From positions 1 through 32,182 of the forward strand of contig JADGOM010000117.1 of NCBI GenBank assembly GCA_017882925.1: 32,182 nt of DNA. The letters run 5' to 3'. The notes under the pieces were generated by a model. That model was given only the letters and a program-made list of their open reading frames with translations, was not told the origin of the DNA and made no database searches. Made by a program: the position numbers and the translations under genes. Numbering within the stretch: the first letter of the stretch is position 1; the number at the start of each line of letters is the position of its first letter. The stretch comes from Acidimicrobiia bacterium (GTDB lineage Bacteria > Actinomycetota > Acidimicrobiia > IMCC26256 > Chersky-534). This document shows positions 21,539 to 29,098 of this stretch, one piece after another.

Positions 21539-22288
21539 ATGGACCTCGGACTGCACGGAAAGCGGGCGGCGGTCTCGGCCGCGTCGAAGGGCCTCGGCTT
21601 CGGGGTCGCAGCCGCGCTGAGTGCGGAAGGCGTGCAGGTCGCGATCTGCGGGCGCGACCCGGACTCGGTCGAGGCGGCCGCGGCGCGGATCGGCAACGGC
21701 ACCATTGGACTGGTCGCCGACGTCTCCGAACCCGACGCGGCCACCGGGTTCGTCCGCGACGCGCGCGAGGCCCTGGGCGGGCTCGACATCGTGGTCACCA
21801 ACGCGGGCGGGCCCCCACCCGGCAACTTCGCGTCGGTCACCCTCGACCAGTACGAGATGGCGTTCCGCCTCAACGCGCTCAGCGCGATCGCGATGTGCAC
21901 CGAGGCGGTGCCGGGGCTGCGCGCGCAGGGTTGGGGCCGCATCGTCGCGATCACGTCGATCACCGTGCGCCAGCCGAGTCCTTCGCTGATCCTGAGCAAC
22001 ACGGCGCGCGCCGGCCTCACCGGCTTCCTCAAGACGCTGTCGCGCGAGATCGCGATCGACGGCGTCACCGTCAACTCGCTGCAGCCGGGCAGCCACGCCA
22101 CCGACCGGCGCAAGGCCCTGGCGGGGATCGAGCCCGGTGACGCCAAGGACCACGGCATCCCCACCGGGGAGTTCGGCCGGCCCGAGGACTTCGGTGCCAT
22201 CGCCGCGTTCCTGTGCTCCGACCACGCCCGCTTCGTCAACGGGGCCGCGATCCCCGTCGACGGCGGTGCCAGCAGCGGTCTGCAGTGA
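21539..22288 (+). CDS. SDR family protein lacking the canonical Tyr/Lys pair
   Basis: A 249-aa SDR-fold protein starting 17 nt after the GGT-family stop, with an AAGGGAAA-like ribosome-binding region. SAASKGLGFG replaces TGxxxGxG; VTNAGG and the catalytic Ser (S140 in AITSIT) are present. In the YxxxK position the sequence reads SPSLILSNTARAGL, so Ser153 and Arg157 take the place of Tyr and Lys. The C-terminus (GRPEDFGAIAAFLCSDHARFVNGAAIPVDGG) is standard for classical SDRs. This SNxxR variant is, to my knowledge, a recurrent subgroup, so it is not simply damaged. Its chemistry is uncertain. Confidence 0.88.
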   Translation: MDLGLHGKRAAVSAASKGLGFGVAAALSAEGVQVAICGRDPDSVEAAAARIGNGTIGLVADVSEPDAATGFVRDAREALGGLDIVVTNAGGPPPGNFASVTLDQYEMAFRLNALSAIAMCTEAVPGLRAQGWGRIVAITSITVRQPSPSLILSNTARAGLTGFLKTLSREIAIDGVTVNSLQPGSHATDRRKALAGIEPGDAKDHGIPTGEFGRPEDFGAIAAFLCSDHARFVNGAAIPVDGGASSGLQ

Positions 22289-22354
22289 CCAGCTCTCCAG
22301 TCGCCGACCGAGGCTCGCACCGGGCGCGCCGGGGGCCGGCGCGGCGGCGCCCGT

Positions 22355-22360
22355 TACGAT
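22355..22360 (+). promoter_or_regulatory. Candidate -10 (TACGAT) of a leaderless Dabb transcript
   Basis: TACGAT ends 6 nt before the ATG at 22367. A GC-rich inverted repeat (GGGCGC ... GCGCCC, about 22322-22352) immediately upstream could terminate the preceding SDR message. Confidence 0.4.
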
Positions 22361-22366
22361 CCGCGC

Positions 22367-22657
22367 ATGTTTCGACACATGGTCCTCTTCACCTGGGCGG
22401 ACGGCACCTCCGAGGCCGACCTCGCCGGGTTCATCGCGATGCTCGAACAGCTCCCGGGCCGGATCCCCGAGATCCGGGCCTACACCTTCGGCCCCGACCT
22501 CGGCCTCGTGCCCGGCAACGCCGACTTCGGGATCGTGGCCGACTTCGACGACCAGGCCGCGTTCACCACCTACGCCGGCCATCCCGACCACCAACCGGTG
22601 CTCGCGTTCGTCGGCGCGCACGCCGCCCGGAGGACCGCGGTCCAGCTCGCCGTCTGA
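22367..22657 (+). CDS. Dabb (stress-responsive A/B barrel) family protein
   Basis: A 96-aa ferredoxin-like alpha+beta barrel protein. The start MFRHMVLFTWADGTSEADLAGF and the end of the domain (FDDQAAFTTYAGHPDHQPVLAFV) are characteristic: an MxxHxVxF strand, a helix, and the YxxHPxH motif. Such dimeric domains occur in stress proteins and in polyketide/olivetolic-acid-type cyclases; no catalytic function can be assigned here. It lies alone between an SDR and the phospholipid synthase gene. Confidence 0.85.
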   Translation: MFRHMVLFTWADGTSEADLAGFIAMLEQLPGRIPEIRAYTFGPDLGLVPGNADFGIVADFDDQAAFTTYAGHPDHQPVLAFVGAHAARRTAVQLAV

Positions 22658-22704
22658 CCGGTCCGTTTCGGCCGCCGCAGCGCGGAATGCGATCCCTGCC
22701 CACG

Positions 22705-22710
22705 TAACCT
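22705..22710 (+). promoter_or_regulatory. Candidate -10 (TAACCT) of a leaderless phosphatidyltransferase transcript
   Basis: TAACCT ends 6 nt before the ATG at 22717. GCAGGG between them could also be read as a poor ribosome-binding site but is too close. Confidence 0.4.
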
Positions 22711-22716
22711 GCAGGG

Positions 22717-23319
22717 ATGCCCGTCCCCGCGTGGCGATCCCGCGTCGTCACCGTCCCCAACGCCGTCACGGTCATTCGCCTCGCCTGCGTGCCGTGGTTC
22801 CTCGTGCTCCTCTTCGGCCAGGACCGGGTCGTGGCCGCGGGGTACCTCCTCGCGGCGCTCGGGTGCACCGACTGGGTCGACGGTTACGTCGCCCGCCACT
22901 TCGACCAGGGCAGCGAGCTCGGCAAGATCCTCGATCCGGTCGTCGACCGGGTCATGCTGCTCACGGCCGCGATCTCGCTCCTCGCCTACGGCATCGTGCC
23001 CATCTGGCTCGGGGTGCTGGTGCTCTTCCGTGAGGCCCTGGTCGCGGGCGCGGGCCTCGTCCTGGGGGCGATGGGGGCCGCCCGGATCGAGGTCACCTGG
23101 TCGGGCAAGGCCGGTGCCCTCTCGTTCATGTGCGGGCTGCCGCTCTTCATGTGGGCCTACGCCACCTCGGGCACGGCCCACGACATCCTCATCACCGGGG
23201 CGTGGTTCTTCGCGATTTGTGGTCTGGCATTCAGTTGGTACGCAACCGCGCAGTACGTTCCTTTGGCGCGCCGCGCGTTGCGCGACGGCCGGAAGGCCCG
23301 AGCAGGAGGTCTGGTGTGA
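22717..23319 (+). CDS. pgsA: CDP-alcohol phosphatidyltransferase (PgsA-like)
   Basis: A 200-aa integral membrane enzyme of phospholipid synthesis that exchanges the CMP of CDP-diacylglycerol for an alcohol head group. The complete metal/CDP motif D-x2-DG-x2-AR-x8-G-x3-D-x3-D is visible as TDWVDGYVARHFDQGSELGKILDPVVDR (described in two parts: TDWVDGYVAR, then GKILDPVVDR). Several hydrophobic helices follow. VTVPNAVTVIRLACVPWF at the start is typical for phosphatidylglycerophosphate synthases, though cardiolipin synthase is possible. It overlaps the guanylyltransferase start by 4 bp. In M. tuberculosis pgsA2 (Rv1822) occupies the matching place upstream of gcvH. Confidence 0.87.
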   Translation: MPVPAWRSRVVTVPNAVTVIRLACVPWFLVLLFGQDRVVAAGYLLAALGCTDWVDGYVARHFDQGSELGKILDPVVDRVMLLTAAISLLAYGIVPIWLGVLVLFREALVAGAGLVLGAMGAARIEVTWSGKAGALSFMCGLPLFMWAYATSGTAHDILITGAWFFAICGLAFSWYATAQYVPLARRALRDGRKARAGGLV

Positions 23320-25808
23320 AGGCGGTCATCATGGCCGGCGGCGAGGGAACCCGACTCCGACCGCTCACGAGCAACCAGCCCAAGCCGATGATGCCGATGG
23401 CGAACCGGCCGATGATGGAGCACATCGTCCGCCTGCTCGTCGCCAACGGCTTCGACGACATCGTCGTGACGGTGGCGTTCCTCGCCAACCAGATCCGCAA
23501 CTACTTCGGCGACGGCTCGGAGTTCGGGGTGCGGATCCGCTACGCCACCGAGGACTCGCCGCTCGGCACCGCCGGCTCCGTGCGCAACGCGGCCGACGAG
23601 CTCACCGAGCCCTTCCTCGTGATCTCGGGCGACGTGCTCACCGACTGCGACCTGGGCGCGTTCGTCAAAGCCCACACCGACTCGGGCGCGATGGCGTCGA
23701 TCGTGCTGAAGCGCGAGGACAACCCGCTCGAGTTCGGCATCGTGATCACGCGCGAGGACGGCTCGATCGAGCGGTTCCTCGAGAAGCCCACCTGGGGCCA
23801 GGTGTTCTCCGACACGATCAACACCGGCATCTACGTCCTCGACCCCAAGGTGTTCGACTTCATCCCGCCCGACGAGGTCGTCGACTTCTCGAGCGACGTG
23901 TTCCCACAGATGCTCGAGCAGGGCCTGCCGATGTACGGCTGGGTCATGGACGGCTACTGGGAGGACGTCGGCAACCTCGAGGCCTACACCCGCGCGCACC
24001 AGGACATCCTCGACGGCCGGGTGAAGGTCGACATCGAGGGCTTCCGTGTGGGCGACCAGGTGTGGCTCGGCGAGGGCTCCGATGTCGACCCCGAGGCCCG
24101 GGTCGAGGGGCCGGTCGTCATCGGTGAGAACTGCCGGGTCGAGGCGGGCGCGCACCTGCGCCAGTACACCGTGCTCGGCAGCGACGTGGTGGTGAAGGCC
24201 GACAGCTTCCTCGAACGCGCCGTCGTGCACGACCACGTCTACATTGGCCCCGGCACCCGCCTGCGCGGATCGGTCGTCGGCCGCAACACCGACCTCCGCG
24301 GCGACGACCGCGCCGAGGAGGGCGTGGTCATCGGCGACGAGTGCTTCATCGGCGAGCACGTCGTCATCAACCCGGGCGTGAAGATCTACCCGTTCAAGAC
24401 CATCGAGGCCGGCGCCGTCCTCAACAGCTCGATCGTGTGGGAGAGCCGCGGCACGCGGACCTTCTTCGGGCGCCGGGGCGTGCGCGGCCTCGCCAACGTC
24501 GACATCACGCCCGAGATCGCGGTGCGCCTCGCGATGGCCTACGGCTCGTCGCTCAAGAAGGGCGCGGTGGTCACCACCAGCCGCGACACGTCCCGCGCCG
24601 CCCGGGCCCTCAAGCGGGCGATCATCGGCGGGCTCAACCTCGCCGGCGTCAACGTGGAGGACCTCGAGCTGGCGACCGTGCCACTCACCCGGTTCCACGT
24701 CAACAAGGAGCGCGCGCAGGGCGGCATCTCGGTGCGGCTCGCGCCGGGCGACCCGAGCAGCGTCGAGATCCGGTTCTTCGACCACAAGGGCCGCGATATC
24801 GACGAGCAGATGCAGCGCAAGGTCGAGCGGCTGCTCTCGCGCGAAGACTTCCGGCGCGCGTTCGGCGGGGAGATCGGCGACATCGTGTTCCCACCGCGCG
24901 CGATCGAGTACTACACCGTGGCCCTCGAGCGCACGGTCGACTGGAAGCGGCTGCGGGAGCGCGCGTTCAAGGTGGTGCTCGACTACTCGTCCGGCGCCAC
25001 CTCGCAGATCATGCCCAACGTGCTGCCGAAGATCGGCGCCGAGGTCCTGGCGGTGAACCCGTTCGCCACCACCCAGGCGTCGATCGACGCCGCGATCGAC
25101 CTGCCCACGCGGGTCAAGCGCGTCTCCGACCTCGTGCGGGCGTCGGGCAGCCACCTGGGCGCGGTGTTCGATCCCGACGGGGAGACCGCGACGATCATCG
25201 ACGACGAGGGCCGGATGCTCACGTCGGAGGAAGCGCTCATGTCGCTCGTCTCGCTCGTGACCCAGGTGCACGAGCACGCCCGGATCGCGCTGCCGGTGAG
25301 CGTGAGCATGGCCGCCGAGCGCATCGCGGCCGAGAACGGCGCCGAGATCGTGTGGACCAAGCTCTCGGCCGCCAACCTCATGGAGATCGCGTCGACGGGT
25401 GCGGTCGACTTCGCGGCGTCGCAGGAGGGCGGCTTCATCTGGCCCGACTTCCTGCCCGCCTACGACGCCACCGCCACCCTGGTGCGCCTGCTCGACCTGC
25501 TCGCGGCCACCGACCAGCGGCTCTCGCAGGTCGTGCGCAAGCTGCCACCGGTGCACGTCGCCCACGAGGTCGTCGCGACGCCCTGGGAGCGCAAAGGCAT
25601 GATCATGCGCGAGATCATGGAGCGCTCCAACGACCGCGAGTTGGTGCTGGTCGACGGGGTGAAGATCCTCCACGGCGACTCGTGGGCGCTGGTCCTTCCC
25701 GATCCCGAGGAGCCGCTCACCAACGTCTGGGCCGAGAGCAGCAGCGACATGGAGGCCCGCCAGCTCGCGCAGGAGTACGCGCGGCGGATCCGTCAGCTCT
25801 TGCGGTAA
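23316..25808 (+). CDS. Mannose-1-phosphate guanylyltransferase fused to degenerate phosphomannomutase
   Basis: An 830-aa fusion. Residues 1-235 are a nucleotidyltransferase with MAGGEGTRLRPLT (6-18) and PKPMMP; about 245-375 are left-handed beta-helix hexapeptide repeats; about 385-830 follow the phosphohexomutase plan. In the mutase part the active-site serine loop TASHNP reads RLAPGD (473-478), the metal loop DGDxDR reads DPDGET (619-624), and the phosphate-binding RxSGTEP loop reads LPDPEEP. The mutase domain is therefore probably non-catalytic, with a structural or allosteric role. It would make GDP-mannose or another NDP-sugar for glycolipids and cell-wall glycans, fitting coupling to the phosphatidyltransferase. 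The start is GTG at 23316 with AGGAGG upstream. Proteins of this architecture and length are, to my knowledge, common in actinobacteria. Confidence 0.85.
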   Translation: MKAVIMAGGEGTRLRPLTSNQPKPMMPMANRPMMEHIVRLLVANGFDDIVVTVAFLANQIRNYFGDGSEFGVRIRYATEDSPLGTAGSVRNAADELTEPFLVISGDVLTDCDLGAFVKAHTDSGAMASIVLKREDNPLEFGIVITREDGSIERFLEKPTWGQVFSDTINTGIYVLDPKVFDFIPPDEVVDFSSDVFPQMLEQGLPMYGWVMDGYWEDVGNLEAYTRAHQDILDGRVKVDIEGFRVGDQVWLGEGSDVDPEARVEGPVVIGENCRVEAGAHLRQYTVLGSDVVVKADSFLERAVVHDHVYIGPGTRLRGSVVGRNTDLRGDDRAEEGVVIGDECFIGEHVVINPGVKIYPFKTIEAGAVLNSSIVWESRGTRTFFGRRGVRGLANVDITPEIAVRLAMAYGSSLKKGAVVTTSRDTSRAARALKRAIIGGLNLAGVNVEDLELATVPLTRFHVNKERAQGGISVRLAPGDPSSVEIRFFDHKGRDIDEQMQRKVERLLSREDFRRAFGGEIGDIVFPPRAIEYYTVALERTVDWKRLRERAFKVVLDYSSGATSQIMPNVLPKIGAEVLAVNPFATTQASIDAAIDLPTRVKRVSDLVRASGSHLGAVFDPDGETATIIDDEGRMLTSEEALMSLVSLVTQVHEHARIALPVSVSMAAERIAAENGAEIVWTKLSAANLMEIASTGAVDFAASQEGGFIWPDFLPAYDATATLVRLLDLLAATDQRLSQVVRKLPPVHVAHEVVATPWERKGMIMREIMERSNDRELVLVDGVKILHGDSWALVLPDPEEPLTNVWAESSSDMEARQLAQEYARRIRQLLR

Positions 25809-25830
25809 GCCGCGGCGGACGCGCCCGGCC

Positions 25831-25836
25831 TACGAT
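25831..25836 (+). promoter_or_regulatory. Candidate -10 (TACGAT) for the gcvH operon
   Basis: TACGAT lies 38 nt before the gcvH GTG, giving a short 5' UTR that contains AGAGGA. It matches the TACGAT used in front of the Dabb gene. Confidence 0.35.
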
Positions 25837-25874
25837 TCCCGGCGACCGGGCCCCGGACCAGAGGACGTCAGCGC

Positions 25875-26255
25875 GTGGATTACCCCCAGGACCTGCGGTA
25901 CAGCACCGAACACGAGTGGGTGCGCGTGGAAGGCGGCCGGGCCACCGTCGGGATCACCGCGTTCGCGCAGGACGCGTTGGGCGACGTGGTCTACGTCCAG
26001 CTCCCCGACGTCGGCGCGCTGGTGACGGCCGGGGCGTCGGTCAGCGAGGTCGAGAGCACGAAGTCGGTCTCGGAGATCTTCGCCCCCGTGAGCGGCGAGA
26101 TCGTCTCGGTCAACGGCACCCTCGAGGACGCGCCCGAGCTGCTCAACTCCGATCCCTACGGCACCGGCTGGATCCTCACCGTCGAGATGAGCGACACCGG
26201 CGAGCTCGCCGCGCTGATGGACGCGGCCGGGTACCGGACCCTCGTCGAGAGCTGA
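25875..26255 (+). CDS. gcvH: Glycine cleavage system H protein
   Basis: A 126-aa lipoyl carrier of the glycine cleavage complex. YSTEHEWVRVEG at the start, GITAFAQDALGDVVYVQLP, and the lipoylation site VESTKSVSEI with K63 are all conserved, as is GEIVSVN. The GTG start at 25875 follows AGAGGA. The neighbouring gene, 1 nt downstream, encodes a LipM-type octanoyltransferase that would charge it. No gcvT/gcvP in the window. Order gcvH - FHA - MerR is the same as in mycobacteria, where GarA links glutamate metabolism to kinase signalling. Confidence 0.95.
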   Translation: MDYPQDLRYSTEHEWVRVEGGRATVGITAFAQDALGDVVYVQLPDVGALVTAGASVSEVESTKSVSEIFAPVSGEIVSVNGTLEDAPELLNSDPYGTGWILTVEMSDTGELAALMDAAGYRTLVES

Positions 26256-26256
26256 G

Positions 26257-27063
26257 ATGGGCTCGGTCGCCGGGCCCACCGTCTGGAGGCTGTTCGACGA
26301 CCTCGACACGCCGCGCACCGCCGCGGGCCAGATGGGGGCCGACCTCGCCCTGCTCGACGAGGTCGCGGCCGGAGGCCTCCCCGCCCTGCGGCTCTACCGG
26401 TGGGCGCCGCCCGCGCTGAGCCTCGGCCGGTTCCAGGCCGACGCCGACGTCGACGTCGACGCGTGCACCCGCCTCGGGGTCGAGGTCGTGCGCCGGCCCA
26501 CCGGGGGCCGGGCCCTGCTGCACGGCGGCGACCTCACCTATGCCGTCGCGATGCCGTTGCCGGACCACGCGCCGTCGGTCGACGCCCGGTACCGGATGCT
26601 CGCCGCGGGCCTGATCGCGGGGCTCGCGGCCCTTGGCGTGGAGGCGGAGGTCGCGTCCCACGCGGGGCCGGCGGGGCCGGTCTGCTTCACGGCGCAGCGG
26701 GGCGCCGACCTGCGGGTCGGGGGGCGGAAGCTCTGCGGGTCGGCCCAGGTCCAGCGGGGTCCGGCGCTCCTCCAGCACGGCTCGATCCTGCTCCGGCGGC
26801 TGGCGTTCGACGAGACCGATCTCGTGCGCCACGAGTCGCCGGCGGCCCGGGCGGAGGCCCGTTCCCGCCTCGGCTCGGCCACCGTGACGTTGGCGGAGCT
26901 GGGGGCCCCGACCGACCCGCGGGAGGTGGCCGACGCGCTGGTCGAGGGTTTCGTGCGGGCGGTCGGCGTGCGGATGACCTCCGCTCCCTGCGACGGAGCC
27001 ACCTGCGCCGGGGCCGGCATCGAGGTTGAGACTTCACCAGCCGGAGCCACCGCGGACCGGTAG
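26257..27063 (+). CDS. lipM: Octanoyltransferase LipM-like (lipoate-protein ligase A family)
   Basis: A 268-aa biotin/lipoate-transferase-fold protein that would move an octanoyl group from acyl carrier protein to GcvH or other lipoyl domains. Motifs seen: RRPTGGRALLHGGDLTYAV (about 79-97), the candidate acyl-accepting Cys143 in PVCF, and GGRKLCGSAQ with the conserved Lys158, then GPALLQHGSILL. Presence of the Cys favours LipM over a lipoate ligase LplA. It begins 1 nt after the gcvH stop. The C-terminal region carries two extra Cys (CDGATCAGAG) of unknown role. Its TAG stop forms part of a candidate -10 for the next gene. Confidence 0.86.
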   Translation: MGSVAGPTVWRLFDDLDTPRTAAGQMGADLALLDEVAAGGLPALRLYRWAPPALSLGRFQADADVDVDACTRLGVEVVRRPTGGRALLHGGDLTYAVAMPLPDHAPSVDARYRMLAAGLIAGLAALGVEAEVASHAGPAGPVCFTAQRGADLRVGGRKLCGSAQVQRGPALLQHGSILLRRLAFDETDLVRHESPAARAEARSRLGSATVTLAELGAPTDPREVADALVEGFVRAVGVRMTSAPCDGATCAGAGIEVETSPAGATADR

Positions 27064-27066
27064 CCT
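27061..27066 (+). promoter_or_regulatory. Candidate -10 (TAGCCT) of a leaderless FHA-gene transcript
   Basis: TAGCCT ends 6 nt before the GTG at 27073; its TAG is also the stop codon of the lipM-like gene. An internal start here would let the FHA/ftsR part be expressed separately from gcvH. Confidence 0.4.
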
Positions 27067-27072
27067 GGCCCG

Positions 27073-27543
27073 GTGATCGTCTGCGCCCGTTGCGGCCACC
27101 AGAACGCGGAGTCGGCTCGGTTCTGCTCGTCGTGCGGGGCTCCGCTGCCCGACGGCGGCGATGCGACCCAGTCGATCCCCGCGGTGGAGAGCGAGGCGAC
27201 GATCGCCGAGGAGACCGCGGCCGACCTGGAGGAGCTCCCCGACGGCATCGGCGCCATCATCGTCGACCGGGGGCCCAACGCCGGCAGCCGCTTCCTGCTC
27301 GAGAACACGATCACCGCGGCCGGCCGTCATCCCGACTCGGAGATCTTCCTCGACGACGTGACCGTCTCCCGCCGGCACGCGGTGTTCGAGCGCCGCGCCG
27401 ACGGCTACGTCCTGCGCGACGTCGGCTCGCTCAACGGCACCTACGCCAACGGCGACCGGGTCGACGAGTACGAGCTGCGCAACGGTGACGAGGTGCAGAT
27501 CGGCCGCTACCGGCTCATGTTCCTGGTCGGTGGGGGCGGATGA
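27073..27543 (+). CDS. FHA-domain protein with N-terminal zinc ribbon (GarA-like)
   Basis: A 156-aa protein: zinc ribbon C4-x2-C7 ... C18-x2-C21, an acidic linker with Thr residues (SEATIAEETAAD, about 40-51), and an FHA phosphothreonine-binding domain (GRHPDSEIFLDDVTVSRRHA, SLNGTYANGDRV). In the same chromosomal place mycobacteria have GarA, whose N-terminal ETT motif is phosphorylated by Ser/Thr kinases and then bound by its own FHA domain to control 2-oxoglutarate enzymes. The Thr-rich acidic linker here may serve likewise (inference). The zinc ribbon is not part of GarA as I know it. GTG start; its stop overlaps the ftsR-like start (ATGA). Confidence 0.9.
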   Translation: MIVCARCGHQNAESARFCSSCGAPLPDGGDATQSIPAVESEATIAEETAADLEELPDGIGAIIVDRGPNAGSRFLLENTITAAGRHPDSEIFLDDVTVSRRHAVFERRADGYVLRDVGSLNGTYANGDRVDEYELRNGDEVQIGRYRLMFLVGGGG

Positions 27544-28427
27544 TGGCGCTCAAGGCGCACGCGTCCATCGGCGAGGTCCTGGCCGAGCTCCGCGAGGAGT
27601 TCCCCGACATCACGATCAGCAAGATCCGGTTCCTGGAGAGCCAGGGCCTGATCGATCCCGAGCGAACGCCGTCGGGCTACCGGAAGTTCTACGAGTCGGA
27701 CATCTCGCGGCTGCGGTGGATCCTCGGTCAGCAGCGCGACAACTTCCTCCCGCTCAAGGTCATCAAGGACCGGCTCGACGGCTTCGACGCCCGGGGCGAG
27801 GAACCTCACGACGAGGTCGAGGTCGAGATAGTGGTCGTCGAGGTCGAGGAGGTCGACATCGAGATCGAGTCGGAGGTCGAGGTCGGCCGCGGCGGACAGC
27901 AGCTCCTGCTCGACGGCCAGGCGCCGATCCGCCGCCGGGGCTCGCGCTCGACCATGGCCGCGCCGGCGACGCGCCGCAGCCGGGCCGAGGCCGCGGTGCC
28001 GCTCGACGACGAGCCCGGCGACGATCTGGAACGCGAGGTCAGCGGTCTGAGCCTCACCCGCTCCGAGCTGGCCCACGCCGCCGGCCTCGACGACGCCGCG
28101 GTCGCACAGCTCGAGGAGTTCGGGCTGCTCGTCCCGAGCCGCCAGGCCGGCGACCGCGTGCTCTTCGACGAGGACTCGCTCGCGATCGCCCGGCTCGCGG
28201 CCGGCTTCTTCCGGCAGGGGATCGAGGCCCGCCACCTCCGCATGTACCGGCAGTTCGCCGAGCGCGAGGCACTGCTGTTCGAGCAGGTGCTGATGCCGTT
28301 GCTGCGCCAGCGCAACCCCGAGGCCCGGGCCAAGGCCCGCGAGGAGATGACGGAGCTCGCCCGCCTGGGTCGGGGGCTGCGGGCCGCGTTCCTGCGCAAC
28401 GCCTCCCGGGACCTGCTCGGCGAGTGA
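27540..28427 (+). CDS. ftsR: MerR family regulator, FtsR-like
   Basis: A 295-aa MerR-type regulator. The winged helix is at the N-terminus: SIGEVLAELREEFPDITISKIRFLESQGLIDPERTPSGYR (seen as SIGEVLAELREEFPD then ISKIRFLESQGL), closely resembling Rv1828/FtsR, an activator of ftsZ in corynebacteria. A second helical region (about 175-295, including SLTRSELAHAAGLDDAAVAQLEEFGLL) forms a degenerate second HTH-like domain. Between them is an acidic low-complexity stretch (91-115) encoded by GAGGTC-type repeats. It overlaps the FHA gene and the hpt gene by 4 bp each, so all are co-translated. Confidence 0.87.
   Translation: MMALKAHASIGEVLAELREEFPDITISKIRFLESQGLIDPERTPSGYRKFYESDISRLRWILGQQRDNFLPLKVIKDRLDGFDARGEEPHDEVEVEIVVVEVEEVDIEIESEVEVGRGGQQLLLDGQAPIRRRGSRSTMAAPATRRSRAEAAVPLDDEPGDDLEREVSGLSLTRSELAHAAGLDDAAVAQLEEFGLLVPSRQAGDRVLFDEDSLAIARLAAGFFRQGIEARHLRMYRQFAEREALLFEQVLMPLLRQRNPEARAKAREEMTELARLGRGLRAAFLRNASRDLLGE
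27813..27886 (+). repeat. GAGGTC-type imperfect hexamer repeat inside ftsR-like gene
   Basis: About 74 bp made of GAGGTC and near variants (GAGATC, GTCGTC) encode an alternating Glu/Val acidic linker (EVEVEIVVVEVEEVDIEIE). It looks like replication-slippage expansion within a tolerant linker. Confidence 0.7.
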
Positions 28428-29098
28428 CGGTCGCCCCGCCGGCCGCACTGCTCACGCCGGCCGCCGTCGCCGACACCGTCCAGCGCCTCGCGGCCGAGAT
28501 CGCGGCCGCACATCCCGACGGCGTCGTGCTCGTGAGCGTGTTGAAGGGCGCGCTGCTCTTCACCGCCGACCTCGTGCGGGCCTTCCCGCGTGAGACGCCG
28601 GTCGAGGTCGACTTCATGGCCATCTCCCGCTACGCCCCGCAGCGCGGCCGGGTCCGCATCCTCAAGGACCTCGAGGCCGACGTCGCCGGGCGCGCGGTGG
28701 TGCTGGTCGAGGACATCGTCGACACCGGGCTCACGGTCGCGTTCCTCCAGGCGCAGATGCGGGCGCGCGACGCGGCGTCGGTCGAGGTCTGCGCGCTGCT
28801 CGACCGCCCGGCACGGCGGATCGTGCCGCTCGAGGTGCGGTACGTCGGCCGCGAGATCGACGACATCTTCGTGCTCGGCTACGGCCTGCACCACCAGGAC
28901 CTCTACCGCAACGTGCCCGGCGTCTACGTCGCCGACCGGGCCACCGTCCTGGCCGCGCCGGAGGCGTACCTGCCGCACCTCTATCCCGCCGCGTTCAGCT
29001 CCCGTTCACCCGCCGGTTCGACCACCACCACAACCGGCGGTGAGCCCGCGGAGCCCGGTGGTAGGGTCACTGCGACTCGGAACGGAGGCGGCCAGTGA
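28424..29098 (+). CDS. hpt: Hypoxanthine phosphoribosyltransferase
   Basis: A 224-aa type-I phosphoribosyltransferase for purine salvage (hypoxanthine/guanine + PRPP to IMP/GMP). LVSVLKGALLFTADLVR (37-53), VDFMAISRY, the PRPP loop VVLVEDIVDTGLT (92-104) and IDDIFVLGYGLHHQDLYRN near the end are all standard. The start is the GTG at 28424 overlapping the ftsR-like stop by 4 bp. The catalytic core ends near residue 190; a 34-residue Ser/Thr/Gly tail follows, which may only exist to reach the overlapping start of the next gene. In mycobacteria hpt lies elsewhere, so its place here is a lineage feature. Confidence 0.92.
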   Translation: MTVAPPAALLTPAAVADTVQRLAAEIAAAHPDGVVLVSVLKGALLFTADLVRAFPRETPVEVDFMAISRYAPQRGRVRILKDLEADVAGRAVVLVEDIVDTGLTVAFLQAQMRARDAASVEVCALLDRPARRIVPLEVRYVGREIDDIFVLGYGLHHQDLYRNVPGVYVADRATVLAAPEAYLPHLYPAAFSSRSPAGSTTTTTGGEPAEPGGRVTATRNGGGQ

